Assembly: GCA_021234155.1 (NCBI GenBank)
Contig: JAJEKV010000033.1
Coordinates: forward strand, 9,455,641-9,519,640
Length of the DNA stretch: 64,000 nucleotides
From: Isoetes taiwanensis
Lineage: Eukaryota > Streptophyta > Lycopodiopsida > Isoetales > Isoetaceae
Direction: 5' to 3'
In this document: piece by piece, positions 33,430-44,305 of the stretch
Layout of the letters: each line of letters starts with the position of its first letter
Position numbering within the stretch: the first letter of the stretch is position 1
Translations under genes and position numbers: made by a program
Notes under the pieces: generated by a model
Database searches by the model: none
What the model was told of the DNA's origin: nothing
Seen by the model: only the letters and a program-made list of their open reading frames with translations

Positions 33430-33850
33430 TTGTCCTTCGGATCACCACAGGGATTCCCTCCTCCGGGATCCTGTAGTGGGTGAAAGCATGCAAGGGTGTA
33501 CCATCTAAAGTTCTTTTTAGGGAGTGCAAAACTACCCAGAAAAGTACCCAGCACTGGGTACTGGGAACTTGCATAAATGTCTCAATAAATAATAAGTTCG
33601 AGAGTTGATTCATTCATTTTAATCTTTAATAGTATTGTGATCCTCTAATACTATAGATTAACATGTTATTGACAATGGGAAGAAAAAACAGAAAGTACCA
33701 GTTTTAAAAGTACCCAGTGTAGGTACTTTTGAGGGTTCCAAAAGTGGTACACCGTAGCATGCTTTCACCCTAGTCAACAGGATCCCCTCCTTGGGGATCC
33801 CATAGGTAACTGGGAAATTACTGCATAGTTTCCGGCCCCATTTTCAGCCG
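33430..33850. mobile_element. Partial family A element, split by another insertion
   Basis: GGGATTCCCTCCTCCGGGATCC on the left and AGGATCCCCTCCTTGGGGATCCC on the right of 33478-33770 (quoted in part) are the internal words of the elements at 2113 and 11393, followed by GTAACTGGGAAATTACTGCA in place of AACTGCGCAG. Outer ends with TTACCCTGG were not found, so this is a truncated copy that hosted a later insertion. Confidence 0.55.
33478..33770. mobile_element. 293-bp MITE with GGGTGAAAGCATGC ends and TAGT target duplication
   Basis: The left end GGGTGAAAGCATGCAAGGGT continues to GTACCA; the right end is its reverse complement with two differences. TAGT occurs at 33474-33477 and 33771-33774, directly outside. 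Removing the element rejoins GGATCCTG-TAGT-CAACAGGATCC of the older family A copy. The GGGTGAAA start is shared with the family B element at 8758. No coding capacity. Confidence 0.8.
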
Positions 33851-33903
33851 GATTGGAGCCCTTTGAATGTACAGATTTTAATGCGTTATATGAATGAAGT
33901 GAA

Positions 33904-34535
33904 TGTAACCTGTTACAAATTTCACTATTTTGTAACACGTTACAAAGATTTCTAGTAAATATAGCTGTTGGAAACTTGCCGTTTGAGCTCTTCTAGGCTC
34001 CCTTTTTTAATTTAATTTATTCGCAATTGACACCCATGACAACGAACCATGGATACAATTAAAAATCACTCTGTGACGCGTGACAATTGCAAATAATTGG
34101 TGACGTGCGATAATTACGATTAAATTTTGTTACACATCGCAAATATTGCATTAGTAACGTGTGACAGGATAATATTTTGTAACGTATTACAAGTGGTTCT
34201 TCGTAGGTAACGTGTCACAAAGCACCTAAAAAAATACTAATTAATGTATTTTCCGTTACAAAAAAACATTACAAGCCATACAAGGGCTAATGGGGGTTTG
34301 TAACATATTGATTTGTGACGCATATTGATTTGTAACGCAATTTTAGATTACACGTGATAGAAAACATTGCATTTTGTAACGCGTGGCACACCGTGTATAC
34401 TTGTAACGTGTTACTAAAATTTGTATTAACATATTTGTAACGTGTGGCAAATATTAAATTGTGTAATGGGTTACAAATTAAATCTGTAATATGTGAGAAG
34501 CATTAAAATCTGTAACGCGTTAAAATCTGTAATGC
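33904..34535. repeat. Diffuse array of TTTGTAACRCGTTACAAA palindromes
   Basis: TTTGTAACACGTTACAAA at 33929-33946 is palindromic apart from the centre. Diverged relatives follow about every 30-60 bp: GTGACGCGTGACA, GTAACGTATTACAA, GTAACGTGTCACAAA, GTAACGTGTTAC, GTAATGGGTTACAAA and GTAACGCGTTA. More than ten partial or complete palindromes fall in 630 bp. No coding capacity. Confidence 0.75.
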
Positions 34536-35453
34536 CTCATTCCACTTCTTCCTTCATTGCTACTTGTGCCTCTGATCCAATCCATTCCGGACACTTTGAA
34601 AGGTTTTTTTTTTCACATTTGTTCTAGTGTCGATGATGTGCAGGTACAGGTTGGCAAGCGGCAACATCTTTGATTTCTCCATTCGTGGGTCTTTTGGGAG
34701 CAATTTCTCAGCCTTACGTTTGTTCAAGCCCCTTGTAAAGGCTTATCACTAGGGTTTTTCCTCGAAAACCCAAAGGGAGGGGGATGTGTTAAATTCCGGT
34801 GATAAGCTTTCGGCAAGTACACAAACCAAACATCTATTAGCATTGTATTTTTTGGTGTCCAAGTTGTATAATTGCATATCCCTTTATTTTTATTTGTGGG
34901 TAGTTCGCATGTGTTCGGCTGCCCACTATCCACCATTGTAGAAAATTTGCTGAGAGGAATGAGAAGCCTATCTGTCTATTAGAGTTTTTTGTCGTTTTCA
35001 TGCAAGCCCCATTCTAGAGTAACGGACTGCTATAAATTTCAAAAATTAAAGCATGCTTTCATTGGCAATCTTCAACGACCGTGACGAAAATAACTAAAGG
35101 TCACAGTTACAATAGGAGCACTTAGGAAGAAGCAATTCTTAGGGTTTTCAGTCCCATTTGAGGTCCAGGACAAAGAGACCCCGTTCTCACCTTGCAACAA
35201 CATCAGCTGAAACCTGTTAGAAAATATATGACATGCAGTATAGAAAGAAGATAATACGTCCAACGCCCTCAAACATTGTTGAATAAACTTTCATAAACTT
35301 ATATGGAATTGTCCTTCTTGCCTAGATCTGTTTGCTTGAAAGGATGTTGCATTTGGAGCTGCGGATGAAGACGATAATTTCTGAACACTTTGAGGGGGAT
35401 TCGGGTTTGGGGGGGGGGAAGCACGGGTGCTAGGGGACCATCTACAAATAAAA
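34536..35453. other. Unassigned stretch left of the gypsy element
   Basis: No family resemblance in any frame. A run of nine or ten G lies near 35408-35418. The LINE seen on the right of the gypsy element was not recognised here. Confidence 0.35.
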
Positions 35454-35458
35454 GGTCC
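35454..35458. other. Target site duplication, left copy (GGTCC)
   Basis: GGTCC directly precedes the LTR; the same five bases follow the other LTR at 46797-46801. A 5-bp duplication is normal for Ty3/gypsy integrases. Confidence 0.9.
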
Positions 35459-37958
35459 TGTTGAGGGTATTCCTGGCAATCCCTCAACTGGAATGGTCTA
35501 GGACCTCCAGGTTGCTTTAGGCAACCACTCTATGCTCAAAATTTGCAGAAACAACCTTCAAAGAATCTGTTAGAACCAGCTTCCCAAATTGGAAGAAAAT
35601 GCACAGTGCTAACCTTTAGATTCTGAGCAATATAAGTTGAATTTTTTTCTGAAATCAATGCAATAGTATACTAGACAATTGATGTGATATATGTGCAAAA
35701 TATATCCTGAAGTCAGATATCATTTGGTACTTTAAAATCACACAACTGACTAGGTCAGAATTTGGTCAATGCCCTCGGCAGAGAGCTCCTTTTTGCAGAA
35801 TTCTCTAGGAATATCTTTTTGAATGAAACCACCGGAAAGGTGTTAAAAGGTCTAAAGGGTTATGTGCAAACACTAATACAAAATCCGAAATAAAGATATT
35901 TTGGAACTATGGGGTTTTATGAACCCGACGCATCGTGTCTTTTTGCAAATGAGAGAATGCTTTTTTTCAAATTTTATCGATATTTAAGTAGGAAATCTAT
36001 GTAAAAGGAACAGTAGAGATATCCTAAATCAACCCTTGCTATTAAAACCACTAGAGCTTCAGGAGTTCAACTATAGAGTGTGCAATGGTGCAGTTAAAGT
36101 GATGAGAAACGGAATTGCATTATGATGAGCAGAATTTTTTTCTTTATTAACCATAGAAAAAGGTGTTGATTGATATGCATACTAGTTGAAGGAAACAAAA
36201 TAAGCTATTTTTTGAATTTTCTTTAGTCTTTATGCAATATAGAAGCTATTTCGAGCTATTTTTGGAACTTCAACAATTTTCAAAGGGAAAGATATTACCA
36301 AATTGGATTTTCATTCACTTGATATATCAAATTGGAGGAATCACATCATTTTCGATGCCCACAGTTAATGAGCAAAGCATATTTCCGAAAAAACGGACAG
36401 GTTTATGGTCAGCTTTACTGATCAACGATCAATTTGAACAGCAAGGAGGGTCGAATCCCGCAGCAGAGATCGCTTTTGCATGTACTTCACACCGCCATCT
36501 TCAATTTAGCGTAAAAGCCCCCGGATTTTCGTGATAGAGATTTGCCCTCTTTAAAAAGGCCCCGTTACGTTGCAATTCTTGAATTTACGGCCGGATCCTT
36601 TATCTTTTTAGCTTCGATTTGGTTTTTTTCTTGATGTTGCGCAGAGGTGGATTCGGAAGGTAATGATGCGAATTTGTGGTCGGATACGGCCAAAAATTCC
36701 GTTTCTTGGTTGGCAAAAATTTAAGGGTTCTTGCTTCTTTCAGCGGATATATCCCACAGGCCAAGAGCAAAAAGTTAAACAAGGATATAAAATGATTCAA
36801 GCCGTTTCCGACACGTGGTCTCTCCCACGCCCAAATCGGCTCGTGTTTCGACCTGGCACGCCAGGAGGGACGCCACTTGGCGGAAAATGAGAGGGTAGAT
36901 AGATGGGGGGGTAGATGTAGGTAGGTTTTGCCATTTTTTCCAAGAAGGCACGTTTCCCAAGAAGTAGCTTAAGGAGGTCCAAATAGACTCAATTTGAAAA
37001 TTTTTTTGTGCCAGGTGGCATATTTTCACAAGGGCTACCAGGTGGTTTTGTCAAAAGATGATTTGGAGCACTTTGATTTTTTGTCAAAAGAGTGAAGGGG
37101 GGTGACTAGGCATGAATTTTGGTGAGGTGGCAAATGTACTGCTGATGTGGTACCATTGGATGACAAAAACTTTTCCCTAGTCAAAATGTTTTAATGAGGT
37201 GGATATGGAATGAAAATGATGTGGATTGACACGTGTGTAATGAATGGTGATGTGGACTTGTGAGTGATGATGTGGGCATAAAAAATTCCCTTTGCCAACT
37301 AGACATAGGTGACAACCTTTTGAATAGCCACCTTTCCTCAACCTAGTGATCATTTTAACCCTAGGTCTTTGAAGTGAGAGAATGTAGGGTAATGCCTCAA
37401 CATTTTTTTAGTTTCTTTTGGTAAACTTATGAATGTATGGATGGATCATGAGTGTGTGGGTCATTTTGACTAGGGAAAGGTGAATTGACAATCCCAAAGT
37501 ATGGTATGATGAAATATAGATGTATGGGTAATGATAGTATGAAGTGTAGAGATAACAAGAATAGGAAGGTGGAATATGAGTCAAATGGCAATTAAAATGG
37601 GAAATTGGCTAGGCAAAACTCTTACAACATCAAGAATCCAAACTTCAAATGCTCAAATCATGAAATAGACTTCATACCATGCTCATGTCTTGCAATTCTT
37701 CAACAAGTGACTTCAAATCTTGTAGGAGTGATCTCTAGTACCTTGGATGATAATCAAAAACCTTGTCCATCCTCCAATTTTGAGATAACCAAGTGAATGT
37801 CCTTCTTTGGTTCTTCTAAACATTTGTTCCTTTTGCTGTTTGACTGAGTCTTCAAGTGCTTCTGAAAGCCAATGGTCTTCATATTTCCTCATGCATTCAA
37901 TGAGCCAAATGTTAGATATGTCTAGGGCTCTTCTATGCTGCCATGAGTGGCAGCATCA
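35459..37958 (-). repeat. 3' LTR of the gypsy element
   Basis: 2500 bp, matching 44306-46796. The part 37030-37958 appears almost identical to its partner (one difference noticed near 37854), whereas 35459-37000 differs by many small indels. No purine tract is visible on the coding strand just before it; the adjacent A/G-rich run (37962-37977) lies on the opposite strand. Confidence 0.93.
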
Positions 37959-38139
37959 TGCTAAAAAAAGAGGGAGACTGGTTTGCCAGACCCCTGATGA
38001 CTTCAAAGTGCAGAAGATTGCCATGATGAAAAAATGAATGGCAATGTGGATATGATGCATATGTTTGAGAAACAGAGTTCTTCATGGAGATCAGGCCAGA
38101 CATGGAGCAGATGATGATGAATGATATTGAGGGTGAACC

Positions 38140-38540
38140 TGCATACAGTATGTAAAAGCATGTTAGCTGAGTGTGCTTGCTGGGTGGTAAAGATGATGGC
38201 AGCACACATATGTGAAGTGAAGAGAATGAATGAGCAGATGGAGCAAATGAGTCAAGGATGAACCTGCACCTGCATACAGTATATAACAAACATGTTAGCC
38301 GAGTGTGCTTCTTTGGATGGTGAGGATGATAGCGACACACATATGTGAGGTGAAGATAATGGATGAGCAGATGAAACGAATGATTCAAGGATGATCCTGC
38401 TCCTGCATACAGTACATAAAAACATGTTAGATGAGTGTGTTTACTGGGTGGTGAAGATGATAGCAGCACACATATGTGAGGTGAAGATAATGGAGAGTGA
38501 AAAGATGAAATGAATGATGTATGGCCAGTAGGATGTTCCT
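38140..38540. repeat. About three tandem copies of a 130-bp unit
   Basis: GCATACAGTA(T/C), then AACATGTTAG(C/A)(T/C)GAGTGTG and AGCACACATATGTGA(A/G)GTGAA recur with starts near 38142, 38271 and 38404. The array lies between integrase and the 3' LTR. The minus-strand open frame over it (38544-37933) is a repeat by-product. Confidence 0.85.
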
Positions 38541-39103
38541 GCATGGAAACTTAATTAATCATTAGCACCACATACCTGTTCTTCAAGAATCGTCTAGCTC
38601 ATGGGATAGTTATCTCTGCAAAAGGTTATGACAACAAGGTGCAATCCTACAACTTACTTATCTTAACTTGAAAATTTAACTTCTCATGACATACTTCACA
38701 CATTCTTTATATATTTTTTAAGACTTATAAATAATTCAAGCTCTAACTTACTAATCTTCAGGACAATTTATATCTAATGCAATGCAACTTGTTTTTTGTC
38801 TTTTGAAATATTTCATGACTCTGTTTCTACTCTAATAACTCATACTCTAAATATAGCTATTAATTCTTATTCAAACAAACTAAGGGCAACATGTTGTTGC
38901 CAGTACCTCTTCAAATGCAGAATATTGATAGGATTTGGTAAGACCCTCCCTTCTGATATGGACCTCACCAAGAAGAATCCCGCCTCATTGTTCGCAGAAC
39001 CTCAAAAGGACCTTCCCACAGCTCTTCAAATTTGCTGGCACAATCCTCTTTTGCTTTATTCCATTTTAAAACCAATTCCCCATCTCTCAATGTACCTTGT
39101 AAT

Positions 39104-40014
39104 TTATGTGCATGCCAGATCTTTGGCTTTTTTTAATAATATTGCATTCTCAGCTTCATGTCTGTGCTCTTCCAATTGCATAAGTCGTATACATCTTTCT
39201 TTGAGTGCTTCCTCCATTTCCAAATTTAGTTTCAAAGCCATTCTCAGGGATGGAAGTTCTAATTCTATTGGGACAATAGATTCTACTCCATAAACCAGGC
39301 TAAAAGGTGTATGCTTGGTTGAGATTTTGGTGGTAACTTTATAAGCCCATAAAGCATCATGTAACTTCATGTGCCAATCTTTTTTTGAAACACTAATAGT
39401 CTTCTTGAGAATAGTCTTGAGCACTTTGTTTGTAGATTCTGCTTGGCCATTACCTTGAGGATAATAAGACGAGCTCTTGGAGTGTCTCACTTTGAGAGTT
39501 GCTAGCAATGTGGCTATGACATCGTTTAAAAACTGACTACCTCTATCAGATATGAGTTTGAAAGGTATGCCAAACCTGGCACATATATTCTCATGGATAA
39601 ATCTGGCAGTGGTATATGCATTGGCTTGTCTCAGGAGAACAGCTTCAGCCCATTTTGTAAAGTAATCAGTGGCCACAAGGATGTACTGATGTTGTGCAGA
39701 AGAAGGTGGATCTCTGGGTCCTATAAAATCAAGCCCCTGTGTCCGGAAGGGTCCCGGGAAGTTATGGCGATTAATGGGTGGTGAAGAATCCTTCCGCCAA
39801 AAACGACATTTATGAAATTGCTTGATTGTCTCATAACAAATCCTTGAAAAGAGTTGGCCAATAATAACCGGACCTCAAAATCTTCTTTCTTTGTGGTATC
39901 TGGCGCAAAGTGTCCACCACATACCCCTTCATGGCACGCTTCTACCACTAATCTAGCTTCTTCTTTGTCAACACACCTTAGAATGATGCCTTCCTTGTCA
40001 TACCTGCATAACAC
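39104..40014 (-). CDS. Integrase of the gypsy element (frameshifted)
   Basis: Inserts the cDNA copy into the genome. The zinc-binding part is seen near 39990-39850 (CHEGVCGGHFAPDTTKK), followed by a frame change before the catalytic core. Frame 39676-39104 carries ATDYFTKWAEAVLL (first Asp), ISDRGSQFLND (second Asp) and NGQAESTNKVLK (Glu): the D, D-35-E triad is present. The C-terminal part contains WAYKVTTKISTKHTPFSLVYG, typical of Ty3/gypsy (quoted in part). No chromodomain was recognised after it. At least one frameshift separates the zinc finger from the core. Confidence 0.9.
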
Positions 40015-40143
40015 ATTTCCAATTAGTCTATACTTGTTGCATTTTTCTTTGAACCTTCTTTTTTTGCTAGAGTTGAGCCCCTTCGGTATTTCATTCAGCT
40101 CCCCTTCTTATCTCTTCTTGCCAATCGCCTCCCCGCACAAGAT

Positions 40144-40770
40144 TTACATCCGCATCTGCATCTTCTTGAACATCATTAGCCAAACCTTCTTCATCTTCTG
40201 TTCGAACAAGATATTAGTCAAGTATGAACTAGGATCATTAACTAAAGTGATCACTTTGACAACAATATCATAGGCTTGAATTTTGCAAGCCCATCTACAT
40301 ATCTTAGCCTTAGGTCGCTTCTTTGAGAACATCAAGGATAAAGGATTTTGTTTCATGTACACTTGAGTATGGCTCTTTTTGAATGAGATGTCCCCGTCTA
40401 TCAATCAAGAACATAAGGGCTGCTGCACTTTTTCAAGTCTTGGATATCTCATTTCAAGCAGTTAGACCAAATTTTGTCGGGCAAAAGTTACCACCTCTTC
40501 TTCTTTGCAACAGAACTAATCCTACACTCTTTTGGTTATCTTGATATAAGCCTCAAAGGATTTGGATGTATCAGGAGGTTTAAGTAATGAGTAATGGAGA
40601 TGGCTGTGTATAATATTATCAAAAGCAAGCTGGCATGTCCGAGTCCATTCAACCATAATTAACTTGCTCTCATGTTTGGTATACTTGCCAACCTTGGTGA
40701 GATCAGATATAGGAGCCCACAAGATTAGAGAAATGTGGGACATACATCCTAAAAAACTTACCATCCCCAA
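40144..40770 (-). pseudogene. RT-linked RNase H region of the gypsy element, decayed
   Basis: Lies between reverse transcriptase and integrase, the standard place. FLGCMSHISLILWAPIS (about 40755) is the RT connection domain. MRYPRLEKVQ and KSHTQVYMKQNPL, then RPKAKICRWACKIQAYD, match the C-terminal half of gypsy RNase H. Several in-frame stops (near 40510, 40450 and 40410) break it. The catalytic Asp/Glu set could not be confirmed. Confidence 0.65.
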
Positions 40771-40838
40771 AAAAACTTTTTACTTCCCTAACGGTTTTAG
40801 GTGGTGCTAGTTTTTTTTCAGGGGCATCCACCTTACTT

Positions 40839-41634
40839 TCAGCCTACTTGAATCCCTTTGGAAGATACTTCATGGCCTAGCAATCCTCCCTTGGAGCAGA
40901 GAAACACGCATTTTTGGGATTCAAACTCACACCTCCTTTTCTCGCACATAACACATATTTTAGTTAGATAGTTAAAATGATCCCTTAAGGCTGATCCCAA
41001 GCAAAGATCATCAAGAAAACCCCGAATGCAGGTTGAAGGCATGTCCTTAAATATAGCGCCCATTGTTCTTTGAAAAGTTCTTTGAGCATTCATCAAACCA
41101 AAAGGCATTCTTTTCATGGCAAAAGTTCCCCATGGTGTAATGAAAGTCGTCTTTGGCTGGTCTTCTAGCTTGACAGAGATCCGATTAAACCCCGAGAATC
41201 CATCTAAGAAAGAGTAGATCTCCTTCCCCAGAATCGCATGTAAAACTTCTTCCAAAAAGGCAAAGGATAGCAATCTTTAACGGTGGCTTTATTCAAATCC
41301 CTATAGTCAATGCAGATTCTAATAGTTTTTTTTTTTTTTTCAACGGTGCACAATGCATGACAACCATTCGGATTTGATATTTCGGTGATCACACCTCGCA
41401 TCTTTCATTCTAAGTAATTCTTCTCTCGATTAAGTCAAGCAAGGATACATTGATTCTTCTCGAAGTTTTTGCATCACTGTGTTTGATACCCTCCTTAACC
41501 TTTATCTCAAACTCACAAATGTTCTTATCAACACCAACTAATTCATCATAGTCCCAAGCAAACACATCCTTCCATTCATTAAAAAATTTAGTTAATGTGC
41601 ATTCATCTTCTTCTAAACATATCTCCACATACAA
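40839..41634 (-). pseudogene. Reverse transcriptase of the gypsy element (frameshifted)
   Basis: Copies the RNA genome into DNA. Three frames tile it. 41634-41410 has the leader KDVFAWDYDELVGVD. 41401-41204 has [21 protein letters not shown]. 41273-40839 has [32 protein letters not shown] and RGFLDDLCLGS, then LLGHEVSSKGIQV. The catalytic Y-x-D-D is present as FLDD, with Phe for Tyr. One-base slips near 41405 and 41270 and a poly-T run at 41328-41340 interrupt the frame. Confidence 0.85.
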
Positions 41635-41671
41635 GACTCTATTCGACCATTCTTCTCTATTTGGATTTCTC

Positions 41672-42230
41672 TTACTTGTTTTTCAAGATACTAGCATTGA
41701 TTACGAGAATAGGATGAAGTTGTTTGAGTTCCTCTTTTTCAAGCTCTTCTTCTTTAATAGCACCTTTCGCTAGATGTTCAAGCAAGACACTCTTGCATAA
41801 GGCATCTGCCTCCTCATTGAACTCTCTAGTTATATGATGCAGCTCCCAAGTTGAAAACCCCGATAATTCTTCTAAAGCTTGATCTCTAAGTATGAGCATA
41901 TCCTTGTTCTTGGTCCGATAATCTCCTAGGATCTGTCTACACACAAGTTGGGAGTCACCAAACACAATAATGTCAAGAATACCAAGGTGCTTAGCCTCCC
42001 GCAATCCCGCAATCAATGCTTTATACTCAGCCATGTTAGAAGTGGAATTCAAATGGATTACGCCTACTTTTGCCATTAATTTCTTTGGACTTATCTTTGA
42101 GAATAGCAGCAGATGATGCTATGCTTAGTTTCTTAGAAACACCACCATCAAACCATAAGTAAGCACTACTACTTTCCTTGAGTGTCTCAAGACTTGTCGA
42201 TGGTCTCTTTGCTATATCAAGCTGAGCCAT
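41672..42230 (-). CDS. Additional RNase H domain placed upstream of the RT
   Basis: RNase H of the plant RVT_3 (archaeal-like, aRNH) type, which removes RNA from RNA:DNA hybrids. The four acidic residues are all visible: Asp in YLWFDGGVSKK, Glu in STSNMAEYKALIAGLREA, Asp in VFGDSQLVCRQILGDY and Asp in REFNEEADALCKS. Two frames (42230-42036 and 42076-41672) join with a one-base slip near 42075. Sitting between protease and RT it differs from the Tat-lineage order of angiosperms, where the extra RNase H follows the RT-linked one. Confidence 0.75.
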
Positions 42231-42295
42231 AATTACTTCATACTCACCAAAGTTGGTTAGACATCAACAAATCTTCTTCAATATAGTTAAAAGAT

Positions 42296-42661
42296 TCAAA
42301 TTCCCCAACTTGTTGTAAATAGTGATTGTCCTTTTGCCATCGCAAGTAATGGTACACTCACCTCTTGACCATATAGGCCTAGCATCCGTGGGGACAGCCA
42401 TCTTCTTCCTAAAAGGAGGTCATAAATATCTGATTTTTCATTCATACCTTCAAAAGCAACCACTACAAAATTAGCGACCACTACAATCCCTTCAATATCT
42501 ATAGGTACCTTGCTTACAATCCCTATGGGGTTTATTTTCGAATTGGAGAAGGATTTAAGTACCATTGGGGCTTTTTTGTCAACCTCTAGGCCACATTGTC
42601 TCATCACATGATGTGGCATGACATTTAAAGGTGAACCACCATCTAGTAATACCTTGGACAA
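42296..42661 (-). CDS. Aspartic protease of the gypsy element
   Basis: Cleaves the polyprotein. LLDGGSPLNVMPHHVM is the active-site loop, with Asp-Gly-Gly-Ser as found in some plant gypsy lineages instead of Asp-Thr/Ser-Gly. DLLLGRRWL near the C-terminal end is the conserved partner segment (ILGRPWL type). The frame is open throughout. It follows the CCHC region by about 600 bp and precedes the RNase H at 42230. Confidence 0.85.
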   Translation of the reverse strand: MSKVLLDGGSPLNVMPHHVMRQCGLEVDKKAPMVLKSFSNSKINPIGIVSKVPIDIEGIVVVANFVVVAFEGMNEKSDIYDLLLGRRWLSPRMLGLYGQEVSVPLLAMAKGQSLFTTSWGI

Positions 42662-43248
42662 GGCTCTTTTACCAATGTTGGCAGCACAAGTGAAGGCACT
42701 GGGTCATGCTCATCGTGTATCAAAGATTTGTTCTTCAATGTGGTTTGTAAAAGCAATCTGCTCCTCTTGTGTGAGGTTAACTTGTTCCTCCCGAGTCAAA
42801 CTAAGCATCTTTTTTTTCTCGTAAGTAGGAGCAATTCTCAACAATGTGAGTAGGTCTACACCGATTTTTGAACTTTTCATAAGAGTCTCGAATTCATCAT
42901 TGTCTTTATCTTTTCTCGGGAACTTTTGACAAGGCAGAGGAGGTATCAGTTGTTTACCTTCTTCTGCAGGTTTGTTTTTATTCCCTCTACCTTCTAGAGC
43001 ACTTGTTTCTGTTTCTTCTCGAGTTGCCTCCTTGTCTTTCATCATAGCTCACGGTGTGCATGTACCATAATTTCTTCCTCGCTCTTGATTCTCGCGACAA
43101 ACCTTATAGGATAAGAAGTTTCGGATAAATATTTATTTATAAGTGGTTTCAAAAGTTTTTGCTTTTTTCTTGTCTAGCAAAATACTCTTTAACACTACAT
43201 CTATCTTCATAGTGTCCCCCGTGGCTTTGGTGAGAAAGTACATACAGG

Positions 43249-43290
43249 GCACTCTTTACCATAATGGCCTCTCTTATTGCATTTAAGACA
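43249..43290 (-). other. CCHC zinc knuckle of gag
   Basis: CLKCNKRGHYGKEC fits CX2CX4HX4C exactly; this binds nucleic acid in the nucleocapsid part. It lies in a different frame from the gag core at 43588-44136, so an indel or stop lies between them. Confidence 0.85.
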
Positions 43291-43587
43291 AAGCCCTGTA
43301 CCAACAAATCTGAAGGAAGAATGAGTGTCTCTCATGCAATGTGCACATGGAGGATAAGTTCTTCTTTCCTGGTCTTGAAGCCTTCAATTCCGGAGTTGTT
43401 TGGTCACTTCAAGTAGGGCCTCAAACAACCTTGTCAACATCTGTTTTGGTATTAGCAGCAGAGCTATATCGATTCTTGATTGTCTTGAATTTCTTTTTGT
43501 CTTCGAACAAAGATAAACCGGTATGGCATCCGGACCCATATGCTCTTGTTCAAAATCGGGAAGAAAGGATCATTAGTGGCATAAACA

Positions 43588-44136
43588 TCATCGGCAAGGA
43601 AGAAAGCACATCAGCAATTTCAATAGCCTTGTTAAAAGCCTTGTGAATGGTAGCAAATCCCTCCGCTTGTAAATCTTAAGCATTTTCCCTGTGTACTTTC
43701 CGCGGTTGGCTACCAAACCTCTTATAAAAGATGCAACAAGATGCAAAGTATGGTGAGGCACTTGATTAGTTTGACATTTGGTGAGATACACATGAAATCT
43801 TTCTACATATTGATGAATAGTCTCACCATTTCTAATATGGAAGGTTTGTAATTCAAAAACAAGATCTTGAGGATCATAAACCTTTCCAAACCTTGCTGGG
43901 AATCTTTTGATAATCTCATCCCATGTGTTAGTTCCATCACTTATCACATATTCCAACCAAGTTCTTACTTCATCATTTTTGAAGCACTTCTTGAATTCAG
44001 TGAACTTGGTACCTTTCTTGTGGCCATATTCTTGATAATACTCATCAAAAACCTTGAGAAAATTGTTAGCACTCATAGTAGAGTCAAATGTAGGAACAGG
44101 AATGGGAATATTGGGTTCAAAGTATTGAGAGCACAT
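43588..44136 (-). CDS. Gag capsid region of the gypsy element
   Basis: Retrotransposon gag domain that forms the particle. Recognisable parts are FKKCFKNDEVRTWLEY, TWDEIIKRFPARFGKV, FELQTFHIRNGETIHQYVER and FIRGLVANRGKY, the usual order of the plant gag core. The upstream leader between the LTR (44305) and this frame is about 170 bp. The end after the core runs into a frame change before the zinc knuckle. Confidence 0.85.
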   Translation of the reverse strand: MCSQYFEPNIPIPVPTFDSTMSANNFLKVFDEYYQEYGHKKGTKFTEFKKCFKNDEVRTWLEYVISDGTNTWDEIIKRFPARFGKVYDPQDLVFELQTFHIRNGETIHQYVERFHVYLTKCQTNQVPHHTLHLVASFIRGLVANRGKYTGKMLKIYKRRDLLPFTRLLTRLLKLLMCFLPCR

Positions 44137-44278
44137 CAGTGGTGTTTAGATTCACAGATTTGTTGAGATGTACTGAGACATACCTTGGGGTGTAGCTTGT
44201 ACCTCTGCATTATCTTGTACCTCAAAGATGTTCGGATGTCTCAAAGATTTCGCCTAGGAGCCATAGTTCCCAAGAACG

Positions 44279-44305
44279 TGGTGGATCTCGGTAGGACCTC
44301 CAAGA
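44279..44305 (-). other. Candidate primer-binding site of the gypsy element
   Basis: Three bases inside the 5' LTR, the minus strand reads TGGAGGTCCTACCGAGATCC. The TGG start and location fit a PBS (complement of a tRNA ending CCA). The matching tRNA was not identified from memory. Confidence 0.55.

Noticed and set aside
37959-37980. Polypurine tract of the gypsy element
   Set aside because: The A/G run TAAAAAAAGAGGGAGA is on the plus strand, whereas the element's coding strand is minus, so it cannot serve as the PPT in the expected sense.
37933-38544. 203-codon Ser/His-rich protein near the 3' LTR
   Set aside because: It spans the 130-bp tandem repeat and runs into the LTR; a repeat by-product.
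39104-40014. Retrovirus-type origin with env gene
   Set aside because: No envelope-like frame follows the integrase; the region to the LTR holds only tandem repeats.
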